Assembly: GCF_031143425.1 (NCBI RefSeq)
Contig: NC_090448.1
Coordinates: 329,790,177-329,854,176 of the forward strand
Source of the DNA: Pleurodeles waltl
Taxonomy: Eukaryota > Chordata > Amphibia > Caudata > Salamandridae
Reading direction: 5' to 3'
Length of the DNA: 64,000 bases
Within the stretch, counting starts at the first letter, position 1. The number at the start of each line of letters is the position of its first letter. The position numbers and the translations under genes were made by a program. A model generated the notes under the pieces. It was not told the origin of the DNA. It made no database searches and worked only from the letters and a program-made list of their open reading frames with translations. Positions 10,716-21,788 of the stretch are shown piece after piece.

Positions 10716-11241
10716 TCAGTTGCAGCATGCATAGGCCATGACCCAAATTATTGTGTAGGGCAACTTCTTTAATCTCAATGGTATCTCATAAAATGTGATC
10801 TCTCCAAGAACGGGGTTAGTAAGGAACCTGGCATTCTGCACATCTAGCCCTTTTGCACTAATCTTGAACATGGTGAGCCCTCCACTCGAATCCTGGTGCA
10901 AGTCACGAAGGGCTTCAATATGTTTCAAATGTATTTATTCATCAGCCATCAGGGCTAATAGCTTCTTCCTGGCATATAAGAGCCATGTCTTTCACCACCA
11001 CATGCTCATAGGGGACTTCTGTTTCAATAACTGCTCCAACGTTAATCGCCTTTACAGGAGGAAGTGGGAAATGATTCTGCATTTGGGAGTATGTAAGGGA
11101 TTTATCCAATCTTCCCATGAATAAGCTAGTAGCATAAATTCTGAATCCAGCAGAAATGCTACTCCAGTTATAATATTCATAAGGAGAAGTAACAATGTCT
11201 AGTAATGTCAGATATGTGGAGAGGTCCACACACATATACAT
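10716..11241 (-). pseudogene. Unrecognised broken coding-like segment
   Basis: On the minus strand an open frame of 99 codons (11241-10942) is followed in a different frame by one of 70 codons (10928-10716). Composition is protein-like, with segments such as KAINVGAVIETEVP and RFLTNPVLGEITFYEIP. The downstream frame can be extended upstream, through one stop, into a leucine- and lysine-rich stretch, as if a single gene had been hit by a shift near 10980. I do not recognise the family. It may be a retrocopy or a decayed transposon gene; it lies directly beside the cut 3' end of L1 copy 1. Chance open frames cannot be excluded. Confidence 0.25.
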
Positions 11242-11249
11242 ACATACTT

Positions 11250-12587
11250 AACCGCGGTCAGCCGTAGTCAGTTACGATCCGGTCAGGAGCTTTTAAGCAT
11301 TTTCTTTGCGCTGAGTAATGAATTATATTTTTGCTCTTGGCCAAATGGCGTCCCACTCATCCTCCGTCAGACTGAACACAAGTTCCTCTTCCCACTTTAA
11401 CTTGTATTTCTGCTTGTTTGTACACAAGCATGATTTACTGGTAGGAGACCTGCAGGAAATTTAGTTTCTAGTGGTGTGAGGGATCTGTGCCTGTCTCACA
11501 TCCCAACCCAGTGTAGCACCTGAAGAAGATTAAAACCTTCCCCCTCTGATAGTAGATGCTGTTCTCTTCAGTTTTCTTTGCTTCTAAGAACCTCGTCCTC
11601 AAAACAATCTTGTAGCCTGTCTGGCCCTAGTCCTCCTCTGTTTAGAAACTGCTTATTAGTGAGCCGGGAAAAAAAACAATCTGGATTGTGGGCTAAGGGT
11701 TTCAATGGAGATGCACCTAAATTACCCCAACCAATGTGAAAGAAAAATCCTTCTAGGGTATTGAGGCCTGGGGTCTACGGCATGACGACAGAAATATTAG
11801 GTATTTTAGTGGTATTTAGGCTTCAACTCCAACTATTTTGACTATGGTTTTGTTTTGGTGTGTCCATCCATTGTAATGCTGGATGGATTTGTATTGCTGT
11901 TCTATATCAAGATTTGTCCAGGAGCCCCATTGCCCCCTCTGACGGTTTCTTAAAGAATCTTGTTTTTGTTACTCTGGGAGATTTGCCCTCTCAAATAAAC
12001 TTCAGTAAAGGGGACTGGAAGCCTTTATGTTTGCTTTGAGAAGCATAAAAGTATTGTTTACACAACATACAATAACTGTGGAAGAAAATTCATGTCTATG
12101 CTATTGTAGCAGCCAACACGACAATACAAGTCGACTCTATCGATATGAATCTTTGTGTAATATATTTAGCAATTCTAGGACATTATAGGCACATGAGCAC
12201 TGTAGTCTGGGTTATCTGAACTTCCCAATTTAGGTAATAAGGCTTCGATGTGCCTAAATTCCCCCCTCCCATATACATAAGTCTGGAACTGGCCTTTGGG
12301 TCCACCTCTCCAATTGAAAAAGATTTGGTATAAGGTATTGTAAACCTAAAGACCCTTGAGAATCGTTCTAGTTCCTCTGCTACGGCAGGAATAGAATTGT
12401 TAGGATCTGTTAAGAAACATATTACATCATCTGGGAAGAGCGCAATTTTAAGTATGCTTGCTTTCTTTAGTCCCTTCATTGCTTGTTTTCATCACTTTTC
12501 TGTATCTAGGGCTCCACTGAAAGTGCAAAGATCAGGGGCAAGAGGGGGCAACACTACCTCAGTCCTTGAATAATATAAATACATTAA
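11250..12587 (-). pseudogene. L1-type ORF2, 3' part of copy 1 (RT palm end and C-terminal domain)
   Basis: Minus strand. Next to the LTR junction the sequence encodes the degenerate block PLLPLIFALSVEP, the counterpart of the L1 RT motif PLSPLLFALxxEP. Then 12479-12183 gives the catalytic-loop region, here ALFPDDVICFLTDP with FPDD in place of FADD. Around 11440-11330 it encodes KWEEELVFSLTEDEWDAIW, typical of the L1 ORF2 C-terminal region, followed by a short ENAYKLL-like remnant. Many stops and shifts separate these pieces. The copy is cut at about 11250-11275. Its upstream half continues at 14376 beyond solo LTR B. Confidence 0.85.
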
Positions 12588-12856
12588 GCAAGTGTCAACA
12601 CCAGAGCAGTACGTGCTCTACTGGCGACAAAAATGCAAAAACCCAGCACTCTCAAAACAACGTAATTTATGCATTGTGCTGATATGTTGTGGTTTAACCT
12701 TTTGCATTGCAGAGTTCATATGCTTACAAATACTGTTCCTTTGCAATGTATTGCTGCAGGTTTTCAGAGTGTGTTAGGGTGTGGTCCCTTTCCAGGGCCT
12801 TCCAGAGACTTTCCCTGCAACATGCTTGGGCGTGGTTCTGGGCTGGGCCAAGACTC

Positions 12857-12900
12857 TATAAAAGAGAGCCAGCCCAACTCCCAGTGCTCACTATTCAGAG
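12857..12900 (+). promoter_or_regulatory. TATA-type promoter of solo LTR B
   Basis: TATAAAAG at 12857-12864 lies about 30 bp upstream of GTGCTCACTATTCAGAGGTC (12884-12903), a block shared exactly with LTR A. The expected start is near A12890. Confidence 0.7.
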
Positions 12901-13008
12901 GTCCCGGTGCACAGCAGCAGCTTCTTCCTGAGCTCTTGTCCCGGTGGTCTATTTGGATCTTCCAGTCTTCTGCCCTTCATCCTTCTTTGGTGATCATTGT
13001 TCCAGGCG

Positions 13009-14094
13009 GTAAGACGGTGGTTGGACTATCCCGACACCATTATTTAGAATTTTCATATTCTTGGTTTAATTCTTAAATGAGTAACAGATTACTTGCGCGC
13101 TACCATTTCTTGACATTTATATGGTAGTTTACAAATAGGCAAGACGCGCGATTTGTTTCATAAAGGTCTGACTTTGTTATTCATTGCGTGCTACCATTTC
13201 TTGACATTGGCATGGTGGCTTAACATCGGCAAGACGCGTGATTGGTTTTTTGGTGTTTAAACATTGTTGTCCATTGTGCGCTACTATTTCTTGACATTTA
13301 CATGATTTTTTACGAATTGGCAAGACGCGCAACTCGTTTCATGAGGATTTAACTTTGTTGTTTATTGTGCGCTACCATTTCTTGACATTTAAATGGTGGC
13401 TTAAGAATCGGCAAAAGAAGCACGATTCGTTTCATGAGGATTTAACTTTGTTGTTTATTGTGCGCTACCATTTCTTGACATTTACATGGTGGCTTAAGAA
13501 TCAGCAAAAGAAGCACGATTCATTTAATTGTACTTTGATCTTGTTATTTATTGTGAGCTGTTATTTCTTGACATTTACATAGTGTTTTACGAATCGGCAA
13601 GACGCGCGATTCGATTAATGATGATTTGACTTTGATATTCATTGCGTGCTACCATTTCTTGGTATTTTACATGGTTACACTCGAATCGGCAAGACGCACG
13701 ATTCTCTCCTCAAGTTTAATTCATGTTGTTTATTGTATGCCACTATACTAAGATATTTAATATATAATATTCAAGTTGAAAAGTTATGTGATTTGTTTCC
13801 TGAATCCATATTGTGTTATTCATGGTGCACAATCCTTTTATGGTGTTTACTATATATATATATATTATATATCTGCAAAATGCGCAATTTGTGTTGAAAC
13901 ATTCTAAGAGTACACAGAAGGCCAGAGTTTCTAGATGCAATATTGTATGGTCCTAGTATACATTCTCAAAACAGGATTTATATGACTGGTTTAAAATTTA
14001 GTCAGAATGTTTTTCAGATTCTCATGTAAAGGAAAGTACTTGAATAAGAAAGTTTTCATTTAATTCATCTTGATTCCCCTACAGGTATCCGGCC
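13009..14094 (+). other. Predicted intron inside LTR B enclosing the tandem array
   Basis: The donor-like GCG|GTAAGA (13009) and the acceptor-like CCCCTACAG (14094) flank the array. Both have counterparts at homologous places in LTR A: GCG|GTAAGG at 7655 and TTTTCCAG ending at 6905, minus strand. This is inference from sequence; no splicing evidence is available. Confidence 0.35.
13095..13900 (+). repeat. Tandem array B, ~91-bp unit, about nine copies
   Basis: Units start near 13095, 13186, 13276, 13367, 13460, 13553, 13644, 13735 and 13825. Each has GCGCTACCATTTCTTGACATTT, split as a TACCATTTCTTGACATTT block, then GAATCGGCAAGACGCGCGATTC in more or less changed form, then a T-rich tail ending TTTATT. 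The middle block contains the self-complementary GAATCG...CGATTC. The last two units decay into AT-rich sequence with a TA run at 13849-13870. Confidence 0.93.
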
Positions 14095-14375
14095 ATCTTG
14101 AAACTTAGTCATTTTAAACTTAACTCTTAGATTGTTCATGTTTTCAGAGTGACTAGGCTTAGAATCATAGTCTAGTATTGATTTCAGGAGATATAATTTT
14201 CTTATTGTGTGTTCTAACCTTTTTCTTACTACAGGTTTCCTTCCCAGCTGTTCCCTTCCTAATCCCCTCTTCAACTCTCTCAGTCTCTGTGATTTATCTA
14301 TCAGAGTCTTGGAGCTGTTCAGTGGTGGACGAGTTGGGAACGTGCACAGACCCCGAGGATCTGGTGACTCTGACA

Positions 14376-16190
14376 GCAAGTTCCTCATTTATTTATTTTT
14401 TCGGGCAATGGGCTGTGTAAAGTTTGCTTTGATACATGAGGTAATTCCCAGCCCTTTGGATGTTTTTGTGAGACATCTGAATAAAAAGAAACAGTCTACC
14501 TTGTCAAAGGCCTTCTCCATATTGAGTGAGAGAAGGACCACCTGGACGCCTCCTTTAGTTGCTATGTTATTACTATTATTATCATGATTAATCTTGTATC
14601 ACTAGATTGGCACCCTTGAACAAATCCTGTTTGTACTGGGAAAATCAATGCCTGCAAACCCATATGCAATCAGGAAACTACAACTTGCATAAATATTTTT
14701 ATGAAATTATTTAGTAATGCTGTGAGGCATTAAGAGCTGCAGCAAGGGAAGTCATTATCTGGCTTTAATAACACCAAGATAGTGGACTCCATTATTGATG
14801 TCGATAACCATTTCGACCTCTGCCAGATGATTAAATAGCTTGGCCAATGAGTTAGATAACAAATCCTAAAATCGTTTACAAATAAAATGAATAAATACCA
14901 GGGCCAGGTGCCTTATTGTGAGATGTTCCTTGAATTCCAATCCTGGCCTTGAGTATTAAAACAGGTTTTGGAAGCTCTTATATGGCTTTTTTACCTTATT
15001 GATGTACAGTACCATTCTTCTAAACATATATCTAGTTTCTCTGCATCCAGAGCCCAGCTCTGGTATAGAGTTGAGGAGTAGCTAGAAAACAGACGAAGAA
15101 TCTCCTGAGGCTTAGACAGCTAGTTCCCTCTTTGTCTTGAATGTTATGTAGAAGTTTGAATCATTATAACTTGTTTTAGGCAAGAACCCAATGAGCCTGC
15201 TTCTCTTCTCATAATAAGTCTGCTGTAGGGATAGCATTTTTTAAGCTATTTTCTTTATCATTAGGCATTCCAGTTCTCCCTGTTCCTAGCACATAGTGCT
15301 GCAAGTTCTGTGCAGGTAAGTTTAAAACCTCCTTGTGTATTTTTTTACTCAGTTAAGTTTTTGGAAGGCAGTTGTGTAGGACATGGGCCCTCCTCCAATA
15401 AACTCCTGTGCAATATCCCTCACAGTGCAAAGAGAGATTTCCCTTGTGACATTTTCCTCCAAGACTATCTCTCAATTTCACATCCCTAAAGGCCATCTTG
15501 CTGATACTCAATATTTTTGGTTTCATAACTGATACCAATTGGATAGCTAAAGAGAACGAAACCAGTGAGTGGTCGGATAACTCTTGTCCCTGTTGAGAGA
15601 TCTAGACTAAGATTTTAGGCCCCTCTTTTCAACAAAAATTAATCTGTTGGTGTTGTAATCACCATGCATTCAGTAATCCTAAATCGACAAACCATCTCAT
15701 TGGGTGGAGGTTCTGCCTGGGGTGTACTGTTTTTTCAGTGCATCAAGTACTGCATTAAAGTTGCCACCTAATATTGTGTTGCATTCTGCAAATTATGCTA
15801 TCTTTCAAAATATGGACGATAAGAAATAATTTTGGTCGCTGTTGAGGGCATATAAGAAAACCACCATGATTTCCACTGCAGGCACCCTTACATTCAATCC
15901 TGTCATTTAACGTATCTGGTCTCTCAATGCAGACCTCAGTTTGAATGGCAGGATCTCCTCCACAAACTGTGACTCCTTAGCCTTGGCAATGGCACAGAAT
16001 ACAATTGATTTGAGAACCAGTAGGATCTACGTTTTACCGCATCTTTTCTGAACAAATGTGTTTCTTATAGTAGGGTTATATCAATCTCTTTATCAAGTAG
16101 CCTCCTTAATATTGCCCTCCTATTAACTGGTGTGCTCATCCTTTCGTCCTTAACGTCACTATTTGCAGATTAGCCATGCAATGTCATGAT
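14376..16190 (-). pseudogene. L1-type ORF2, 5' part of copy 1 (endonuclease and RT N-terminal half)
   Basis: Minus strand. At about 16150-16020 the frame fragments spell an endonuclease start (LLEETHL-like) followed by RRSYWFSNQLYSVPLP. At 15640-15540 a TRVIRPLTGFVLFSYPIG block occupies the C-terminal endonuclease region. The RT appears near 14640 (PVQTGFVQG-like) and at 14545-14400, where LNMEKAFDKVDCFFLF corresponds to the catalytic DAEKAFDxV motif with D changed to N. Stops are frequent, so this is an old copy. The RT continues across solo LTR B at 12587. Confidence 0.8.
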
Positions 16191-17650
16191 CCTATTCCTG
16201 TAAACTTGATACAAATTTGGGATATGTGTCCTCTGACCCTTCCACCAACTTTCCCATAGACACTACCCTGATGCAGATACAGCCAGAACAGCCACATTTG
16301 CCAGTGACGAGCCCCAAACTCCCTGTTGTTCCACGAGCTTTCTTCCCTCACTGTGCACCAAAACATCAAAATTAGAACAAGAAACAAGCAAAGGAAGCAA
16401 CTGAAATAATGGAATCCAGTTTAGCACCATCCAGTGTCGGTCAAAGGTGTAGGCAACATCTGGACCTCCACATTCCACGAACCCCCCAAACAGTCCCCAC
16501 AGGGGGCGAAATGGAGAACCATCATGGCTGCAAACCGTTTGTTCCACTCTCTACTTTAAAAGCCATCCTCGAAGATCCAGAGCAACACTGACTTTGACTA
16601 CTTGTGGGATGTCCCATGCGATCGGTGGAAGATTATCCTCATTCAGAAACTTCTGAAATTATCATTAACGCCTAGACAGTTTCAAAATGATAGCAGTGTG
16701 AACCCCGGTCAAGACCAATGTCCAGCAGACCAATGGACCAACTGCTGTGCCCTGTGAGGGAGAGGAGGCCGGCGAGGGGAATGCGCTGGAATTGTGGATC
16801 CCCCTGCCAAAGGAAAATTGCTACCTCAAGGAGTGGGTTCCAGATTCAGGCAATTCTACCCCATCCACCATATAATGAACATTCAAGGTGATACCTTGCA
16901 CCTCCAGCTTTCCATCCTTAAACCAAGTGCCTACTTCAGTTTTTTGTTCCCCAGAACTGGTAGTCTGGTGTCATATGATCCATACCAGACATCACAAACC
17001 TACCTCAAGGCATGGGTCCTATTGCCACAGTGTGGGGTGCACTTTGCATTCATAGGTGGTGGGTTTTATTGGGCAATTCCTGTTACTTTATATTGGATGC
17101 ATCGACTTTGTAGGAGGTCCATCAAATATGTAGCAAGTATATGTGCTGCATTCCATCTGCTCATACTGACACGTTCATCAGAACAAATCACAGCTACTGA
17201 AGCCCCCAAAACTGTTACTGTAGTCTTTGAAATGGATCTTTATTACTGAAAAACGATCTACTGTATATTGATGCCCAAGGGCTGCAGGGCAGATGTGAGG
17301 ACTCCCGAATTATCCCCAAAAGAAGAACCTCAGACATCAATATTAACCCAATTTCCACTGCATAGCACACAGGGGCTTTAATTTTATTTGCACTTAGATC
17401 GCTGACCGAGAAAGTGATAAGCACTGCGGTTAACTCTCATTTTATATGTAGGTTATTACACTAATACGTAATTAAAGTTCCTCTCTTTTTAAAATAGGCT
17501 TACTGGACACTGACCTTATTAACTGCTTCTGGATTCCGAGTGTCTAACCCTAAACCTCTTCTTTTAGCAACCACTGGCTGCGCGCGTCATTGCTAACATG
17601 AGAGAGACAAGTGCCAAAGGAGATTCAATTAATGTCGAGTAAATTCTTTA
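16191..17650. other. Unassigned, possibly the 5' part of L1 copy 1
   Basis: Upstream (minus-strand sense) of the L1 endonuclease, so ORF1 and 5' UTR would be expected here, but I cannot recognise an ORF1 trimerisation or RRM region. Plus-strand open frames (e.g. 16794-17249) have no recognisable product. Confidence 0.35.
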
Positions 17651-17689
17651 CTATCCTGGGACACCACAAAAGGATCTTACAAGGGCTAA

Positions 17690-18000
17690 AATGAAAGTAA
17701 AAAAAGCGAGAAGGGAATGGGGAATATCCAGCAAAAAGAAGATAAAAAGATGGAACAAAATATAGGGAACGAAGGAAGCTAGAAAGGAAAAAAGGGAGGA
17801 AAAGAGGGATGAAATAGCAAGATGCAAATAAAAACTAATGTGGAATGAAGAATGAAACAAAAGGAAGAGAAGCAACATCAAGAAAAATAAAACTAAAAGA
17901 AGCAAAAATGAAATCAGGAAGTAATTCAGCACGAACAGATAAAAATAAAGAATCACTGAAAGGAAGAATGAAAGAAAAAAAAAAAGGAACAAGCATTTAC
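17690..18000 (+). repeat. Purine-rich low-complexity tract
   Basis: Almost purely A and G on the plus strand over about 300 bases (runs such as GGAAAAAAGGGAGGAAAAGAG). Another purine-rich region lies at 18360-18580 and again at 25440-25640, on the far side of the LINE, so the LINE may have landed in one purine-rich domain. Confidence 0.75.
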
Positions 18001-18055
18001 AGTGCAATGGGTCTCGCATTTGCTCGAGTTAGAGCTATTAGCGTTGTAAACTCCT
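17989..18055 (+). repeat. Dispersed repeat, copy 2 (matches 9474-9537 inverted)
   Basis: Contains GGGTCTCGCATTTGCTCGAG and GAGCTATTAGCGTTGTAAAC, nearly identical to the minus strand of 9474-9537. It sits at the end of the purine-rich tract. A SINE is possible, but I cannot find clear A and B boxes. Confidence 0.6.
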
Positions 18056-18059
18056 AACC

Positions 18060-18849
18060 GGACTTTTTGCAACATAAATTGTAAATGAGAAGTAAAACAG
18101 TTTCACATATGCGAGCTGCTTCAAAGCACCACCATGAGCATGAAGGAGAGACACAAAAGGAAAAAGAAGTTTGCTTGCAGTCAAACGTATTGGCAAAAGT
18201 GCAATTCGCCATGTAACAGCGTCAATATCCAAGGTGGTAACCAAAAGGATTTTTGAAGTGCAAGCCAATGAATGAACAATAGTGATGGGCGTGAGGTGGG
18301 CATGGGGAAAAACCGAAATAGATAACATGTCGGAAAAGCAGAGCTTGTGTGCTGCTATGCTCGACTTAAAAAGGAGAGGTGGAAAAATAAGAATGAAAAT
18401 AAAGCAGGATTACACAGAAAAAGAAATCAAGGAAGCCACAAGAGCAGTCGAGGAAGTGGCAAGGATGGCTGGAGACAGGATAGCATTGGATAGAGAGATG
18501 AAACAAAGGAGATGGGTGGGTAAGCTTTCAGAACGTAGACAGGATGGAAAGGAAAAGAAGAAAACAATTACTGATCAAGGAAACAAGGGTAAGGTGCTGC
18601 AGGAGGAGATATTCTTTCATTTTCTGGCACGGTGAACATACATATTCAAGATTACACTCTGCTCTCCCCAGTTATCACCAAGAGTCAATACGGGAGCGGG
18701 AGCTGACGGCTTCAGCTGACAGCTGCAATTTCTTCTAAAAGTTCAGCTGTTTACCTATGGATTAATAAAATTTGCCTTCCTTTCATCGAAAACCCGATAT
18801 GGTACAGATCACTCATGGAGGAAGTACTGTGCACATGGAACTCAATTTA
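18060..18849. other. Unassigned, partly purine-rich flank of the LINE
   Basis: No gene recognised. The long open frame at 18282-18635 reflects purine-rich composition (K, R and E codons). Confidence 0.4.
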
Positions 18850-20695
18850 CTGATCGGCCGTATAACAGACTAGTGGGCACCGAACTTGGTTCTCCAGGGC
18901 TTATCTTGACATCAGAGGTACGGAATCTACATGCGAGTTTACCAATGGTGCATCTGACGTGTGTCTGAGCCACTAAACGCCCGGAGCTGCGGTCGCAACT
19001 GGGAGCCAGAGTCAGGAGCTGAGGAGGACCGCGGGCGGTAAGGAGAGCAGCTTGTGAGAGTGAGACTGAGGGACTGCACCTCTCAGCGGACCAGATGGGC
19101 GTCTTCCTGTTCTGGCCACCAACCTCCCCCCTCTCCCCTCTACTACCTACTAATTGCCCGTCTCTGACTTTCTGGGCCTGCCTATTCGAGGAGCCTTGGG
19201 CACGGAGGGGGTCGGGCCAGGGCCCTGCTGGGTCCACCCTGCTTTCCCTTCGCGACAAGGCGGCCATACGGGGAATCTCTGGGACAGCATCGATCTCCTC
19301 GGAACTGCAGGACTGGTCCTCTGGGAGGAAGCCGCTAAGGAGTCATACAGGAGTTACAACGGAGCAACAGAAGTGCAACACAGGAGCACCAAAGGGGCAT
19401 CGCAAGAGACGGCAACCACTGGCAGGTGTCTGAGATCTTAGAGGTTGCCTCAAGCTGGGCAGTACATGAACTCCTCCGTTGGTCGTAGGCATCCGGTTCT
19501 GATGGAAGCCGCTGGCGCCACGCCAGTGCAGCTTGTCCGGACCGTGTTGCCTGTGCCCCTTTGTCTCCTGCCTCCCCTTGCCTTCCAATTCAATCGGGAC
19601 TCCGTCTTCCATGCACTCTAGTCTGCTGGTTCAATTGGTGCGCTGATCTCTCAACTGAGCGCTGCAAAGCGCCTCTCAAGTTTTATCCACTTAAGCTGTG
19701 TGTCACTCTCGCCTCAGGAGTTCTCCCTGCTTCAAGGGAAGGATCCGGACCCTGCTGCACTATGAGGTCCGGTAAAATAAGGAAGGAGCACCCAAAACCC
19801 TCAAAAGCGCAAGAAATACCGCCGTGATGTGGATGTAGGCAATGCCTCCTTGCCTTTACCGTCAGCCTCTGTAATTTCAGCGGCACCCTTCTCACTGGCT
19901 GCCGATTCAACGGGTAGCATCCATCCAATGTTACCATTAAAGTCTTCTAGTGGGGCCGCCCCCAGCTCTTAAACCAAGTTCATCAAAGGCGAGCTTAACG
20001 ACCAATCACTCCTTGACCTCTCCTGTCTTCAATCTGATCCTATGAATGGTACTGGCAAGGACCCCAACTCTGTGCCCCGTCTTACGCTCACAGAAACCAG
20101 CTCGGCCTGGCCTCAGCTTCTGCAAACTCTTCAATCGACTGTGCTGGCTCTGAACTACCACTATGATAAACTGGATGTCCAAGTTGATCTGCTGAACACA
20201 TTGGCTTCTTATGTAGCTGGCATTGATAACAAAATTGAGAATCTCAACCAGCTTATTACTAGAGCACAGACAAGCTCCAACTATCTACAACCGTCATGTT
20301 GCAGTTCTCCAATCATCGAAAGTTTGTCATTCTTGCCTACCATTTTAAGTTCAGTTGTATGCGAAATCAAGAGGCTATCTTCAGCGCCTGTGTCCTCGTT
20401 TCCCTTGACGAATCCCAGCGCCCCTCTTGATTCGGTTCGGGGGTCCTCCCAGCCAGAAACTTTGGACGAGTTCTGCCCAGTCAAGAGTGTAACTTCGATC
20501 AATCTTTCTCGGCCAGCTGCTTCCGGAGTCGGTCATTGAGGCCTTGGATGCCTCCAGGTCTTCCCAGTCTCTCGAGCTTGAGCCCGTGGTGCCTGCCTCT
20601 TCTCATCTTCCCAGCACCCCTGCACAACCTGCCTTAGTTCTACCAACGTCCTCAGGAGTTGATGCTGTGGCTCCCCCTTTGTTCAGCAAGAGGGG

Positions 20696-20696
<1 letters not shown>

Positions 20697-20729
<33 letters not shown>
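20697..20729 (+). repeat. Internal poly-A run (~33 A) in LINE ORF1
   Basis: An uninterrupted A run after GAGGGGA, inside an open frame where it encodes consecutive lysines. Such runs are unstable in length, so it may vary between individuals or be partly a sequencing artefact. Confidence 0.95.
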
Positions 20730-20731
<2 letters not shown>

Positions 20732-21114
20732 CTCCACAAACAACAGAACGGTAGGTGGAGCCAACCAACTATCGGCCCGTCCCGAGGTGCAGCTGCCCTG
20801 GCAGCCCCAAGGTGCTCCTAGGGTGACTTCACCTCTCAAACCCCTCCAGCTTGTGCCTGTCAATGTCCCCTCGGTGGGAAGAACTGGGCAGGAAACTGAT
20901 TCCTTCGTTAAGGACAACTTGGTTTCGGGTCAAAAATGCAACTCCAGCACTGTGTTGGGTTCGGCAGCCCCTCATTGGGGTGGTGGAGGACCTGCTCCCC
21001 CAATCACCACACTGTTTGTTTCCAAAACTGTCCATGGGAATACGATTGGCGATGTTCCAGCCCTCAGTTCCCCCAATTCCCCTAAATTGGCATCTGCTAA
21101 CAGAAGCAGTTCTC

Positions 21115-21236
21115 CTGCAATCTTGCCTCCAAGCCTGCGGACCGTTTCCGTTGAAAATCGAGTACCGGGGGGTCCTGCAATCTTGCTTCCAAGCCTGCGG
21201 ACCGTATCCGTTGCAAATCTGGTCCTGGGGGTCCTG
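21115..21236 (+). repeat. 60-bp tandem duplication in LINE ORF1
   Basis: Two adjacent 60-bp units (about 21115-21174 and 21175-21234) both read CCTGCAATCTTGC, then CCAAGCCTGCGGACCGT, then TCCGTTG. They encode PAIL(P/L)PSLRTVSV repeats, so the duplication keeps the frame. Confidence 0.9.
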
Positions 21237-21788
21237 CGGGACTACTGATGGTAGAGGAACCGCTACAGCTTCCAGTTCCCACGCACCTTTTCAGGACTCG
21301 AGTGGAAAGTTCAACTTTTAAACTTGTGTTTACCCTAGAATATCGATCTAGGGGCCCCCACGACATATTGAACAGGAGGAATATTTTAAGACTCAATGCT
21401 ACCTTGGATCTTAACTACATTGGTTCTAAGGAAATTGTGTCCATCTAATTCTTGGATTCCAGGGGGCCCTATCCAAGGGACTATACCTTGGTTACACTTA
21501 CTTCTGCCACAATAGCTCAGTCTATTCTCTCCAGGAGAGATTTATTTTGCTCATGGGGTATTACAATAACTCCCTTTAAGGAGCCTGGCTACCCTGTGTT
21601 ACTATCAGAATCTCAATGTTTGAGAATGCTTTCAGAACTGTGGGAGCCATCAATCTTGAAAAGTGCCCTGGGTGGTTCCTCCTCTCTTAATGGTATTTCC
21701 CACACTGGCTCTGTTTTTTTCTGGGTTTTATAATCGAGATTGGCTGCCATCCACCGTCTTGCACGGTCATCCCCATTGACCATCTCGG

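Larger units (their letters stand above)
12593..14375 (+). mobile_element. Solo LTR B (1,783 bp), perfect 5-bp target duplication GCAAG
   Basis: Begins TGTCAACACC at 12593 and ends CTCTGACA at 14375; GCAAG flanks both ends (12588-12592, 14376-14380). When the LTR and one GCAAG are removed, the minus-strand L1 reading frame runs through the site, which confirms the boundaries independently. Layout: U3-like region with a TATA box, start-site block, donor-like GGCGGTAAG at 13006-13014, 91-bp tandem array, acceptor-like CCCCTACAG ending 14094, and a 3' part with a second acceptor-like site near 14234 that is not conserved in LTR A. Same family as LTR A, opposite orientation, 4.5 kb apart. Confidence 0.9.
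20042..21248 (+). pseudogene. LINE ORF1 (two overlapping-frame segments)
   Basis: Segment one (20042-20539, 165 residues) has a leucine-rich, coil-like middle (LNTLASYVAGIDNKIENLNQL) and could self-associate. Segment two (20544-21248, 234 residues) is rich in P and S. It contains an 11-lysine run encoded by poly-A and a duplicated 20-residue unit near its end. No zinc knuckle or RRM is visible. The two segments are probably one ancestral ORF1, an RNA-binding chaperone in most LINEs, split near 20540. Function here is inferred from position upstream of the endonuclease/RT ORF. Confidence 0.55.

Noticed and set aside
13355..13582. Repetitive open frame in array B
   Set aside because: Produced by the 91-bp unit being stop-free in one frame; unit lengths of 91-93 do not preserve frame.
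14207..14587. 126-codon plus-strand open frame
   Set aside because: Runs from LTR B across the target duplication into antisense L1, so it spans two unrelated sequences.
17845..18057. Lysine/arginine/glutamate-rich frames
   Set aside because: Composition effect of the purine-rich tract.
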